64,000 bases of DNA from contig NZ_JAANYY010000004.1 in assembly GCF_012274265.1 (NCBI RefSeq), positions 310,001-374,000 of the forward strand, read 5' to 3'. This DNA comes from Sphingopyxis microcysteis. Its GTDB lineage: Bacteria; Pseudomonadota; Alphaproteobacteria; Sphingomonadales; Sphingomonadaceae. The notes under the pieces were generated by a model that saw nothing but the letters and a program-made list of their open reading frames with translations, made no database searches and was not told the DNA's origin. The position numbers were made by a program, and so were the translations under genes. Position 1 is the stretch's first letter, and every line of letters begins with the position of its first letter. This document shows positions 6,732 to 15,898 of this stretch, in pieces.

Positions 6732-9055
6732 ATGGGCTGGGCATTGGTGGCGGCCGGTGAGCCGCATCATCGCAAGGGGTGGGTCAAGCGGTTCGATCCG
6801 CCGTATTGGACGGTCGATTTTGCGCGGCCGATGATGGCGAGCGTGACCAATCCGGCGCCGCGGGCGCTGCGCGTCGAGGCGGTTTTTTATCGCAAGCAGG
6901 ATCTGGCAGGGCTGATCTGGGAGAGCGCGGATCGCTGGGATCATCCGCTGCTTGCCTATGAGACGAAGCGCGATTTTCGGCGCACGCGGCTGAAATTCCG
7001 CTGGCGGTCGGATGGGGTCAAGCCGCTCGATGCACTGCACGGGCCGACGCTGACGATCGAGGGGCGCGACGCGGCGGGGAGCCCGCGCGCCTGGTATGTG
7101 CGGCTGTGGAATTATGCCGTGGGCAGCGCCGAGGATGCGGTCGTCACGCTCGATTTCGGTGCGCTGGATGGCGGGTTCCTGCTGCCCGGCGAGGCCGATA
7201 CGGTGTGGGCGGGCGACGTGGACCGGATGTTCATCTCGCTGGTGACGCCGACTTACGACGGCGGCGAGGGTGCGCTGGCGGCGCCGGTCGAGGGCTGGGC
7301 CGAGATGACCGATATTGTTTGTTCCGGGTCGGGGTCGGTGCTGGCGATTGGCGATGCGGTGCTGCCCGAAACGGCGCTCGGCATGACCAATGGTTATGAC
7401 GATTGCTATCACCTGACCCCGGCGCGGGTCGTGCGGCAGATTGTGCAACTGGGGTACCGCGGCGACGTCGTCCATTATGTCGGGATGAGCCATTATATGC
7501 GGCTCGAGGCGCTGGGCGGCGGTTTTTATGTCAGCCTGGCCGGCGGGGTGCTCAACCGACCGACCGCCGAATGGCACCGCGCGCTGGCGGCAGCGTGCGC
7601 GGCGGCGGGGCTGGGGCTGATCTGGTCGCTGTCTTACGAACTGTTCGACGCTTATTGCTGGAACGACTGGAAACAGCGGGGTGCCGATGGCGCGCCTGCG
7701 CTGACCGGCTGGGTGCCGCCGTCGACCTTGCTGTCGCCCGCCAATGCGGCGGCGATGGGATATTTGCAGCTGGTCGCGCGGGCGTTTGTCGCGATCGGGC
7801 GCGACGCCGGATTGCCGCCGAAGTTTCAGGTCGGCGAGCCATGGTGGTGGGTCAATCCGGGCGGCAAGCTGTGCGGTTATGATGGCGCGACGAATGCCGC
7901 GCTGGGATCAGCGAGCGTGGCGATTGCCGATGTGCGCGGGCCGCTCGATGCGGCGCAGCGCGCGATGCTCGATGCCTTGGGGGCGTTGCTTGCGACCTCG
8001 ACCGCGGCGCTGGTCGCGGCGGCGCGTCACGAGGCAGGGCGGCGGGGCTGGATTCGCTGCTGCTGGTGTTCCTGCCGACGGTGCTCGATCCGGCGGCGCC
8101 CGAATTGCGGCGGGCGAATGTGCCGCCGGGGTGGGCCCGGCCCGCCTTCGATGTCTTGCAACTGGAAGATTATGACTGGGTGACCGCGGGGCGCGGCGCC
8201 GAGACGGTGCCGGCGCGCGCGGCGATGGTGCAGCGGCTCGGCTATCCGGTTCACGAACAACATTATTTTTCGGGCTTCGTGCTGAACGCGGAGGACCGCG
8301 GCCAGTGGCGGGCGATTGCCGATGCCGCCGATGCGGCGCGGCGCGCGGGAGTGGCGCGGACATTCGTGTGGGCGCTGCCGCAGGTCGCGCGCGACGGCTT
8401 TGTGGCGTTTGACGGGGAGGATGCGGTGCAGGCTTTCGATGCGGTGGATTTCCCGCTGGCGATCGGGCGCGAGGCGATGGTCGCGACCGAATTTTCGACC
8501 CAGATCGTGAGTTCGCCGTCGGGGCATGAGCAGCGCGCGAGCGAATGGGCCGAGGCGCGGATGCGGTACGACGCGGGGCCGGGGCTAAGGTCCGAGGCCG
8601 ATGTGCGGACGCTGGCGGAATTTTTCCGGGCGCGGCGCGGGGCGGCCCGGGGGTTCCGCTTTCGCGATCCGTTCGATGCGAGTTCGGCGGCGGATGGGGG
8701 CTTGCCGGCGGCGGGGGATCAGATGCTGGGGACGGGTGACGGGGTGCGGCGGCAGTTTGCGCTGGTGAAACGCTATGGTGCTGGGGATGCCGAGCAGGTG
8801 CGGACGATCCGGCTGCCGGTGGCGGGCAGCGTGCGGGTGTCGGTCGATGGGATCGAGACGGCGGCGTTTGTGGTGACCGGCGACGGCGAGGTGTTGCTTG
8901 ACGCCGCACCCGCGGTCGGGGTGGCGGTGCGCGCGGGGTTTCGCTTCGACGTGCCGGTGCGTTTTGCCGAGGATCGGCTGGAAGCGAGCCGCGCGACCTT
9001 TTTGGCGGGCGAGATCGCCAGCGTGCCGCTGGTCGAGGTACGCGCGCCGTGGTGA
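6732..9055 (+). pseudogene. GTA distal tail protein: TIM-barrel-like N-domain plus DUF2460 (gp12-like), frameshifted
   Basis: The first ~430 residues (MGWALVAAGEPHHRKGWVKR onward) include a TIM-barrel-like region with RQIVQLGYRGDVVHYVGMSH, the LIWSLSYELFDAYCW segment and KFQVGEPWWWVNPGG, similar to what have been called non-contractile tail sheath proteins. Up to about 8035 the frame is 0. From about 8042 the natural continuation (AGLDSLLLVFLPTVLDPAAP) is in frame 2, leading into the DUF2460 distal-tail domain (FSTQIVSSPSGHEQRASEWA, ARMRYDAGPGLRSEADVRTL, then RGFRFRDPFD). One missing G in the G-rich stretch 8037-8046 would explain this. ATG 6732 is chosen for its AAGGCGG ribosome binding site; ATG 6705 lies in a hairpin. 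Confidence 0.8.
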
Positions 9056-9078
9056 TGGCCGCAGTTGGTCGTTTTTCA

Positions 9079-9146
9079 CCGTAGCTCTGAGCCTGTCGAA
9101 GGGCGCCTATCCGAGAAGCGCCCTTCGACAGGCTCAGGGCTACGGT
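9079..9146. repeat. Palindromic repeat (CTGAGCCTGTCGAAGGGCGC family)
   Basis: The left arm CCGTAGCTCTGAGCCTGTCG continues AAGGGCGC, and the right arm GCGCCCTTCGACAGGCTCAG continues GGCTACGG. It splits the gp12 and gp13 genes. Close relatives are at 20954-21022, 38974-39061 and 47274-47361. Confidence 0.88.
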
Positions 9147-9168
9147 GTTTGGGTGAGGCGGAAGCAGA

Positions 9169-9999
9169 ATGATGCCGGAAAGTTTTACTACGGCGCCTGA
9201 CTGGCTGCGCGCGGAAGTGGTGACGCTGGCGTGGTGCTGGCGGCTGGCGCGGCGCGACGGGGTGGTGATCGGGCTGACCTCGCACGACCGCGACCTGATG
9301 GTCGGCGGGCTGCTCTATCGCGCCGCGCCGGGGATGAAGCCGTCGGCGCTGGAGACAAGCGACAGCCTGGAGGCGGCGACGATGGACCTGGAGGGCGCGA
9401 TCGCGAGCGATGCGATTGCGGCGCGCGACCTGGATGCGGGGCGGTGGGACGGGGCGGAGCTGGAGCTGTTCGTGACCGACTGGACCGCGGCTGACGCGGC
9501 GCCGGTGACGGTGGCGCGCGGATCGCTGGGCGCGATCGAGCGGCGCGGCGCGGCGTTTGCTGCGGAATTGCAGGGCGTGACGCGGCTGCTCGACCGGCCG
9601 GTGTGCCCGGCGACGTCGCCGTCGTGCCGCGCGATGCTGGGCGACCGGGCGTGCCGGGTCGATCTGGCGCCGTTGACGCATGTCCGGCGGGTGGTGGCGG
9701 TCGATGGGCGCGCGGTGACGCTGGATAGCGCGGCGCCGAACATTGCTTTCGGCGAGCTGTTGTGGATCGAGGGCGCGAATTGCGGGCTGGGAAGCCCGGT
9801 GATTGCTGCCGACGGCGCGGTGTTGCAACTGGCCGAGGGACCGGTGTTTGCGGTGGCGGAGCCGGTGCGGGTGCGGCTGACCCAAGGCTGCGACAAGCAG
9901 CTCGCGACGTGCCGCGAGCGGTTTGGCAATGCGATCAACTTTCGCGGCGAGGCGCATCTGCCGGGCAATGATCTGCTCACACGGTATCCCGGTGGGTGA
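9169..9999 (+). CDS. GTA baseplate hub protein (DUF2163, gp13-like)
   Basis: The 276-residue protein contains the DUF2163 pattern: an N-terminal WCWRLARRDGVVIGLTSHDR, a central EGAIASDAIAARDLDAGRWD, and the cysteine-rich C-terminal block RPVCPATSPSCRAMLGDRAC plus CDKQLATCRERFGNAINFRG ending LPGNDLLTRYPGG. In RcGTA the equivalent protein is part of the tail hub and its cysteines bind an iron-sulfur cluster; the spacing here is compatible with that. Start codons at 9169 and 9172 are equally possible. The stop overlaps the GTG of the peptidase gene. Confidence 0.88.
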   Translation: MMPESFTTAPDWLRAEVVTLAWCWRLARRDGVVIGLTSHDRDLMVGGLLYRAAPGMKPSALETSDSLEAATMDLEGAIASDAIAARDLDAGRWDGAELELFVTDWTAADAAPVTVARGSLGAIERRGAAFAAELQGVTRLLDRPVCPATSPSCRAMLGDRACRVDLAPLTHVRRVVAVDGRAVTLDSAAPNIAFGELLWIEGANCGLGSPVIAADGAVLQLAEGPVFAVAEPVRVRLTQGCDKQLATCRERFGNAINFRGEAHLPGNDLLTRYPGG

Positions 10000-10417
10000 T
10001 CGCTCGCGACAGGATGTGGGCGCCCGCGCCTTTGTCCGCGCCCGGCGGCTGGTCGGGGTGCGGTTCCGGCCGCAGGGCTATGATCCCGCGACCGGGCTCG
10101 ACTGCGTCGGGCTGGTGTGGGCGGCTTATGCCGCGGCGGGACGGCGGCTGGTGCGACCGCGCGATTATCCGCTGCGCGGTTGGTCGCGCGAGCGGATTGT
10201 CGCGGCGCTAGGGCGCGCCGGTTTCGCCGCCGTCGACGGGCCGCGGCAGAGCGGCGATGTGGCGCTGGTGGCGCTGGCGGCCGGGCAATTTCACCTGGTC
10301 CTGATGGGCGCCGATCGCTGCGTCCACGCGCATGCCGGGCTGCGGCGGGTCGTCGAGACGCCGCTCGACGCCGGGCTGATGGCGGCGCCGCGCTGGCGGC
10401 TGACACAGGAGGCGTAA
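9992..10417 (+). CDS. GTA NlpC/P60-type cell wall peptidase (gp14-like)
   Basis: A 141-residue cysteine peptidase. The catalytic Cys is at about residue 38 in ATGLDCVGLVWAAYAAAG and the catalytic His in AAGQFHLVLMG, the standard NlpC/P60 arrangement. It is expected to open peptidoglycan locally while the particle injects DNA. The GTG at 9992 overlaps the preceding stop, which is the usual coupling between gp13 and gp14. A longer in-frame reading from an ATG at 9923 would lie inside gp13 and is not expected. The host-specificity gene starts three bases after its stop. Confidence 0.88.
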   Translation: MGDRSRQDVGARAFVRARRLVGVRFRPQGYDPATGLDCVGLVWAAYAAAGRRLVRPRDYPLRGWSRERIVAALGRAGFAAVDGPRQSGDVALVALAAGQFHLVLMGADRCVHAHAGLRRVVETPLDAGLMAAPRWRLTQEA

Positions 10418-10420
10418 GCG

Positions 10421-12598
10421 ATGGCAACTTTGGTGCTGACGGTGGTCGGCGGCTTTATCGGCGGTCCGGTCGGGGCGGCGATCGGCGCGAGCCTGGGGCA
10501 GCAGGTCGATGCAGCGATTTTCAAACCCAAGGGACGCGAGGGACCGCGGCTGGCCGACCTGAAGGTGCAGGCGTCGACCTACGGCCAGCAGATCCCGCAA
10601 TTGTTCGGGACGATGCGCGTCGCGGGCAGCGTGATCTGGGCGACCGATCTGATCGAACGACGGACCAAGAGTGGCGGCGGCAAGGGGCGGCCGTCGGTGA
10701 CCGAATATAGCTATGCGGTGTCGCTGGCGGTGGCCCTGTCGTCGCGGCCGATCCGCGCGATCCGGCGGATCTGGGCCGACGGCAATCTGCTGCGCGGGAC
10801 GAGCGGGACGTTTCAGGAGCGCTGTATCTTTCGCTGGCACGATGGCAGCGAGGATCAGGCGGCCGATCCGCTGATCGCGTCGGCGATCGGCCCCGCGTCG
10901 GCGAGCGGCTTTCGCGGGCTTGCCTATGCGGTGTTCGAGGAGCTGGAACTGGGCGCGTTCGGCAATCGCATCCCGTCGCTGACCTTTGAGGTCGAGGCCG
11001 ATGCGGGGAGTGTCGATGCCGGGATGATCGGCAACGCGCTGCTCGGAGAGGCCGGGCGCTGTGCGGGCGAATGGCCCTTTGCGGGCTATGCGGCGTCGGG
11101 TGACCGGGCGCGCGATGCGCTGGCGCCCCTGTTCGAGGTCGACGGCGTGCGGCTGGCGAGCGGTGCGGACGGTTGGCGGCTGGTCCCCGCGACGCGGACC
11201 GGGGCGCCGCTGGCTTTGGCCGGCTTTCGTGAGGCACGGCGCAGCGAGGTGGAAAGCGATGCGATCGAGCGGCAACGCGCGCCGCTGGCGGCGTTGCCGG
11301 GGTCGATCCGGCTACGCCATTATGAGCCCGAGCGCGACTATCAGCTGGGTCAGCAGGGCAGCGCGGTGGCGGGCGGCGGGGTACGCGAGGAGCGGATCGA
11401 CCTGCCCGCGGTGCTCCCGGCATCGTCGGCGCGGGCGCTGGCGCAGCGACTGGCCGCGGCGGCGGCCGACGGGCGCGAGACGTTGGTCTGGCAGGGCGAT
11501 CTGGCGGCGCTGGCGCTGCCCGTTGGACGGACCGTCGAGCTCGCTGATGGCAGCGCGTGGCGGCTGGCGGGGCGGAATGTGCGGGCAAACGAGATCAGGC
11601 TTGAGCTCAAGCGATACCAGCCCGTGCCGATTGCCGAGCTTCCCGCCGCACCGGGGACGCCGGTGCGTCCACCCGACTGGCCCGATGCGACCGGAACCGT
11701 GATGCTGTTCGATCTGCCCAATTTGGGGAGTCCGGGCGCCGCGGCGGCGCGGATACTGATCGCTGCGGCGGGGAGCAACGATGGCTGGCGCGGCGCCGAT
11801 TGCTGGTTCGTCGCTGCGGCCGATGCCGAACCGGTCGCGATCGGCACGGTGCGGCCGGCTGCGGCGCTGGGACATCTGGCCGAACCGCTGGCGCCGGGCA
11901 GCGAATATCTGGTCGATCGCGTCCATGCGGCGCTGGTGACGCTGGTCAATCCGTCGATGACATTGGAATCGGTCGACGACGCCGCACTGCTGAGCGGCGC
12001 CAACCGGGCGATGCTGGGCGCGGAAATGCTGCAATTCGGGACGGCGGAACCCGTGGGGGCAGGTGTCTGGCAGTTGTCGCGGCTGCTGCGCGGGCGGGCG
12101 GGAACCCGCTGCGCGGAGGTGCATGCGGCCGCGACGCCGTTCGTGCTGCTTGACGATAGCGCGCCGATGCTGCTGCCCGAGGCGCTGGCGCATGTCGCCG
12201 AAAACGGTGCTGCGCGGTTGCAGTGGGCACCGCGCGGGGGGGCGGCGATGACCGAGGTGGCGATCGCCGCCGCGGGTGCCGCGCTGGTACCGCTGGCGCC
12301 CATTCACGGGCGGATAACGCCCGACGGCACGGGGGGCGTGTTGCTTGGTTGGCGGCGGCGCAGCCGCGTCGACACCGGCTGGCGCGACCATGTCGACCTG
12401 CCGGTCGGGGAGGGGCGGGAGGCGTGGCGCATCAACTTGTCGCCCCCGGTCGCGGGGATCGGGCCATGGGAGTGCGCAACGCCCGATCTGCATATCGGCG
12501 CGGACATCTTGGCCGTTTTGCCGCCGGGAACGAGCATCGCGATCCGCCAGGTTGGTGACTTCGCGCCGTCGCCGCCCCTGTTGTTGCCCGTGACATAG
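10421..12598 (+). CDS. GTA host-specificity/tail tip protein (gp15-like, Phage-tail_3), short form
   Basis: The 725-residue protein starts with the glycine-rich hydrophobic segment VVGGFIGGPVGAAIGASLGQ of the gp15 family, then VQASTYGQQIPQLFGTMRVA followed by GSVIWATDLIER. The central region (RAGTRCAEVHAAATPFVLL; GEYLVDR-like segments) corresponds to the phage-tail_3 and later domains. RcGTA gp15 is about 1300 residues and carries a TIM-barrel domain between these parts. Here there is no room for it, so this is the short form. It forms the tail tip that contacts the recipient. Start ATG follows AGGAGGCGTAAGCG, a strong ribosome binding site. Confidence 0.85.
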   Translation: MATLVLTVVGGFIGGPVGAAIGASLGQQVDAAIFKPKGREGPRLADLKVQASTYGQQIPQLFGTMRVAGSVIWATDLIERRTKSGGGKGRPSVTEYSYAVSLAVALSSRPIRAIRRIWADGNLLRGTSGTFQERCIFRWHDGSEDQAADPLIASAIGPASASGFRGLAYAVFEELELGAFGNRIPSLTFEVEADAGSVDAGMIGNALLGEAGRCAGEWPFAGYAASGDRARDALAPLFEVDGVRLASGADGWRLVPATRTGAPLALAGFREARRSEVESDAIERQRAPLAALPGSIRLRHYEPERDYQLGQQGSAVAGGGVREERIDLPAVLPASSARALAQRLAAAAADGRETLVWQGDLAALALPVGRTVELADGSAWRLAGRNVRANEIRLELKRYQPVPIAELPAAPGTPVRPPDWPDATGTVMLFDLPNLGSPGAAAARILIAAAGSNDGWRGADCWFVAAADAEPVAIGTVRPAAALGHLAEPLAPGSEYLVDRVHAALVTLVNPSMTLESVDDAALLSGANRAMLGAEMLQFGTAEPVGAGVWQLSRLLRGRAGTRCAEVHAAATPFVLLDDSAPMLLPEALAHVAENGAARLQWAPRGGAAMTEVAIAAAGAALVPLAPIHGRITPDGTGGVLLGWRRRSRVDTGWRDHVDLPVGEGREAWRINLSPPVAGIGPWECATPDLHIGADILAVLPPGTSIAIRQVGDFAPSPPLLLPVT

Positions 12599-12609
12599 AG
12601 GAAGAAACC

Positions 12610-13062
12610 ATGAGCGAATTGCCGATGACGCCGCGCTTTGCCCTGCCGTTGCTGGGCGTGGCGCAAGCACAGAAAGAGATCACGCATAACGAGGCGCTGA
12701 CGCTGGTTGACGCGCTGGTTCACGCCGCGATCGAGGCCGGACCGCTGAACGATCCGCCCGCCGACCCCGAGCCGGGGCAATGCTGGCTGGTCGGCGCCGC
12801 GCCGACCCACGGCTGGGAAGGGCAGGTCGATGCGGTCGCGATCTGGAGCGGCGGCGGCTGGCGATTTGCCCCGCCGCGCGCCGGGATGGCGGTGGTGCGG
12901 CTGACCGACGGCGCGCGGCTTCGATTCGACGGGGACGCATGGGTGGTGCCCCCGACCATCGCCGCCCCGTCTGGCGGCTCGACAATCGATGGCGAAGCGC
13001 GTAGCACCCTGAGTGCGCTGATCCTGCACCTTGCGGCGCAGGGTCTTCTGATTTCAGGCTGA
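12610..13062 (+). CDS. DUF2793 protein closing the GTA cluster
   Basis: A 150-residue protein that begins with the DUF2793 signature TPRFALPLLGVAQAQKEITH, then NEALTLVDALVHAAI, followed by PPADPEPGQCWLVGAAPTHG and GGWRFAPPRAGM. Members of this family occur at the 3' end of GTA and prophage tail clusters and are thought to be tail fibre or spike accessories; the exact role is unproven. The ATG is 8 bases after AGGAAGAA and 11 bases after the gp15 stop, so it probably belongs to the same transcript. Confidence 0.85.
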   Translation: MSELPMTPRFALPLLGVAQAQKEITHNEALTLVDALVHAAIEAGPLNDPPADPEPGQCWLVGAAPTHGWEGQVDAVAIWSGGGWRFAPPRAGMAVVRLTDGARLRFDGDAWVVPPTIAAPSGGSTIDGEARSTLSALILHLAAQGLLISG

Positions 13063-13192
13063 ATTTCCTCTCGCTGGCTTTGAAAGTGCGACTTTTTGGC
13101 AACAGATTGACGATTTGTTCACTTGCACGGAACCAAAGCGACGAGTAGGACGTCTGCCGAGACGTATATCTCAAATTGAAAGGGGAATTACT

Positions 13193-14272
13193 ATGAGGAA
13201 GCTTGCCGTAGCTGTGGCGTTAGCCTCCACTGCCCTGGCGTCGCCTGCTTTGGCGCGCGACGACTCTTGGTATGTTGGCGTGGGCGCCGGCGTGATGATC
13301 GTCGAAGATCTCGATCTCGACATCGGCACTGCCGCGAATGCCGCCGCTATCGACCACCGCAAGGGGTATGATTTCGAAGGTGTCGTGGGTTATGACTTCG
13401 GCGGTTTCCGCGCTGAAGTCGAAGTTGGTTATCGCGAAGCCGACATCAAGTCGGGCCGCTTTGCCGCCCCGGGTATCCCGCAGTCAGTGTCGGGCGCAGG
13501 CCCGCTGTTCGTTGGCAACACCGACCTGAACGGCGACACCAATGCGCTGAGCTTCATGGTCAACGGCATGCTCGACTTCGGTGACGACGACGGCCTGCAG
13601 GGCTTTGTCGGCGGTGGCGCCGGTGTGGCCCGCGTGTCGGTCGAACCCGTGTTCGCTGGCGCGTTCCTCGACGATTCGGACACCGGCTTTGCCTGGCAGG
13701 CGATTGCTGGCGTTCGCGCGCCGATCAGCAGCAACTGGGACGTCGGCCTGAAGTACCGCTTCTTCAACGTCGACAATCTCGACCTGGTCGATCAGCGTGG
13801 CCGCGACGTTTCGACGCGTTTCCGCTCGCACTCGATCCTGGGGACGCTGACCTACAACTTCGGTGGTGCACCGGAGCCGGTTGTGGCACCGCCGCCGCCG
13901 CCCCCGCCGCCCGCGGTGTGTGAGCCTGGGCCGTACATCGTGTACTTCGACTGGGATCAGTCGAACATCACGCCGGAAGCGGCTTCGACGCTCGACAACG
14001 CGATCAGCGCCTACAACCGTGGTTGCACGGGCACGCAGGTCATGCTCGCCGGTCACGCCGACCGTTCGGGTGCAGCGACGTACAACGTCGGCCTGTCGAA
14101 CCGTCGCAACGACGCGGTTCGCAGCTATCTGACCGCTCGCGGTATCTCGGATGGTGCGATCAGCGCGCAGGGCTTCGGCGAAAGCCGCCCGGCCGTTGCC
14201 ACCGCCGACGGCGTCCGCAACGACCAGAACCGTCGCGTGGAAATCACTTACGGTCCGAACTCGGGCATGTAA
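13193..14272 (+). CDS. OmpA-family outer membrane protein
   Basis: A 359-residue outer membrane protein with signal peptide (MRKLAVAVALASTALASPAL, cut after ALA), an eight-stranded beta-barrel region (about residues 25-220), a proline hinge (PPPPPPPPAVCEPG) and a C-terminal OmpA domain. That domain carries YFDWDQSNITPEAASTLDNA, MLAGHADRSG and LSNRRNDAVRSYL, the residues that hold peptidoglycan. It anchors the envelope to the cell wall. ATG 13193 follows AAAGGGGAATTACT. Codon use is highly biased and regular, as for an abundantly expressed gene, and a strong terminator follows. Confidence 0.92.
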   Translation: MRKLAVAVALASTALASPALARDDSWYVGVGAGVMIVEDLDLDIGTAANAAAIDHRKGYDFEGVVGYDFGGFRAEVEVGYREADIKSGRFAAPGIPQSVSGAGPLFVGNTDLNGDTNALSFMVNGMLDFGDDDGLQGFVGGGAGVARVSVEPVFAGAFLDDSDTGFAWQAIAGVRAPISSNWDVGLKYRFFNVDNLDLVDQRGRDVSTRFRSHSILGTLTYNFGGAPEPVVAPPPPPPPPAVCEPGPYIVYFDWDQSNITPEAASTLDNAISAYNRGCTGTQVMLAGHADRSGAATYNVGLSNRRNDAVRSYLTARGISDGAISAQGFGESRPAVATADGVRNDQNRRVEITYGPNSGM

Positions 14273-14313
14273 GACCGGTTTCCATTCCCGACCGGGACTG
14301 GAAGAAACAAGCG

Positions 14314-14347
14314 AGGGCGGTACCGCAAGGTGCCGCCCTTTCTTTTT
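14314..14347 (+). terminator. Rho-independent terminator of the ompA-like gene
   Basis: The stem AGGGCGGTACC and GGTGCCGCCCT closes a GCAA tetraloop and is followed by TTCTTTTT. Confidence 0.85.
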
Positions 14348-14540
14348 GTGCGCGCCGCGCAGCCGTATCCCGGCGGTGCGATGCTTGGCGAATGGCGCGA
14401 GATCGTGATCGGATTTCGCTTGCTCTCACAAATTTATGATATACCATCACGTCAAGGGTGCTGGATCGTCCGAGTTCCCTTGTCAAAGGGGCGGACGCCC
14501 GTCATCGCGGCGCGACCGGCCCCAAACCGGGAGAGAGACG

Positions 14541-14981
14541 ATGCGCCGACACCGAAGCATGTTTCATCGCAGCATTTTTCGCGCCGATCCGAACGGCGAT
14601 CCCGATATCAACACCACGCCCTTGATCGACGTGATGCTGGTCATGCTGGTGATGTTCATCATCACGATCCCGCCGCCGACGCATAGCGTCGACGTCACTC
14701 TGCCCGGGGTTGACCCTGGCCCCGCCGAAGTGCGGGATGAAAATCGCATTACCATCGACACGAGCGACATCATCCGCTGGAATGGCGAACCGGTCGATTT
14801 GGCCGAGCTCGGCCAGCTGGTCAAAATGGCGTCGGATCGTCCCGAGGTGGCGACGCTGATGTTCGAGCCCGAAGCGCGGGCGCGCTATCTGCGGGTCGAT
14901 GAGGCGATCGGTGCGATCCGGCGCAACGGCGGGTCAAAAATCGCCTTTCCCGGTATTCACCAATATCGCGAGCTGATCTGA
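14541..14981 (+). CDS. ExbD/TolR-family protein
   Basis: A 146-residue inner membrane protein with a single N-terminal transmembrane segment. INTTPLIDVMLVMLVMFIIT contains the conserved Asp that carries protons in ExbD/TolR. The rest is periplasmic (TIDTSDIIRWNGEPVDLAEL and following). Such proteins form proton-driven motors with ExbB/TolQ to energise outer membrane transport, but no ExbB, TolQ or TonB gene lies next to it, so it must use a partner encoded elsewhere. ATG 14541 follows GGGAGAGAGACG; the in-frame ATG at 14559 is an alternative. It is preceded by the ompA terminator, so it has its own promoter. Confidence 0.88.
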   Translation: MRRHRSMFHRSIFRADPNGDPDINTTPLIDVMLVMLVMFIITIPPPTHSVDVTLPGVDPGPAEVRDENRITIDTSDIIRWNGEPVDLAELGQLVKMASDRPEVATLMFEPEARARYLRVDEAIGAIRRNGGSKIAFPGIHQYRELI

Positions 14982-15332
14982 ACGGCGGGCAGAGTGGCCG
15001 GGGCGGCTTGAAGCCGGGGGTGGCTCAATTGTGCTGGCATGGCGAGGGATTGTCCCGAGCCTGCCGCGCAGGCGACACGGGACTGCACAAGCGCGACTCT
15101 GGCTCGATGCCGCGATGTCGGTCAAATTTGTTTCACACAAAGACGCAAAGGCACGAAGATGTCGTGCTAGCCGCAAGGCCGTCTCTTTTGTTCAGCCGCT
15201 GCGCCGGACCACCGCGGCTGACAGGAGGATGGCCTAGCGGCCGCAAACCACCATTTTCATGTCTTTGGGTGAAAAAATCCAGACCTGCCTGGCCTGAACG
15301 ACGCGCTGTGCGTCGATCGGCTTCCCGCTCCG
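14982..15332. other. Gene-free stretch with a degenerate inverted repeat
   Basis: No convincing reading frame or RNA gene is visible. At 15131-15166 it holds one arm (TTTCACACAAAGACGCAAAG, then GCACGAAGATG) of the repeat family seen at 5696-5852, and at 15257-15277 a shortened, decayed second arm (CATGTCTTTGGGTGAAAAAA). Confidence 0.6.
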
Positions 15333-15869
15333 TCAGGCGGCGGGCGCGGTACCGGGGCGGAGATAGGCCATCATATAGCCGACATAGTCGGCCTTGCCGA
15401 GCGGGACACCCATGTGGCGGAGGATCGAATAGGCGGCGACGAGGTGAAAATAAAATTGCGGCTGCGCCCAGTCGCGGACGTAAGTGAGCGCGGTCATGTC
15501 GAACGCCATGCCGTTCGGCAGGTCGAACCCGACCGCGCGGCCCGGATCGGTATCGAGCGCGGCCGCTTCGACCGAATCGAGCCAGGTCAGCGTCGCAGCG
15601 ATCTGTGCCTGAAGACCAGCAAAATCGGTCGCGTCGTCGGTCAGTTCGGGTGCGCCGGTGGCACCAAGGCGCGCGAGCGGCTGTACCGCCTGGAGACAGC
15701 TGAAACGCACTTGGGCGGCGAGCGGGAACATGTCGGGGGCAAGGCGCGCGACGATGAGTTGGAGTTCGCCGACGTCGTTTTCGGCGCCCCAGGCCAGCGC
15801 CTTGTCCAGCTGCGCCGATAACGCGCGCAGGCCGTTCTGATAGGCGGGAACGGTCATGTCGTAGAGCAT
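15333..15869 (-). CDS. DUF1993 family protein
   Basis: A 178-residue protein of the DUF1993 family, four-helix proteins related to the DinB/YfiT fold. It begins MLYDMTVPAYQNGLRALSAQ, has MFPLAAQVRFSCLQAVQPLA in the middle, and ends with FYFHLVAAYSILRHMGVPLG then KADYVGYMM, all typical. Histidine positions suggest a possible metal site as in DinB proteins, but the function is not known. ATG 15869 is chosen because AAGGA lies seven bases upstream; a GTG two codons earlier is possible. The ABC exporter lies 29 bases upstream on the same strand and the two may be cotranscribed. Confidence 0.85.
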   Translation of the reverse strand: MLYDMTVPAYQNGLRALSAQLDKALAWGAENDVGELQLIVARLAPDMFPLAAQVRFSCLQAVQPLARLGATGAPELTDDATDFAGLQAQIAATLTWLDSVEAAALDTDPGRAVGFDLPNGMAFDMTALTYVRDWAQPQFYFHLVAAYSILRHMGVPLGKADYVGYMMAYLRPGTAPAA

Positions 15870-15898
15870 CGTCACATCCTTGGCAGGGTAGGGGGTGG

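Noticed and set aside
14541-14981. A complete ExbBD-TonB system
   Set aside because: Only the ExbD-type protein is present; neighbours are an OmpA porin and DUF1993 protein.
14982-15332. A regulatory RNA or tRNA in the gap after exbD
   Set aside because: The sequence is dominated by a decayed repeat; no cloverleaf, promoter or terminator pair supports an RNA gene.
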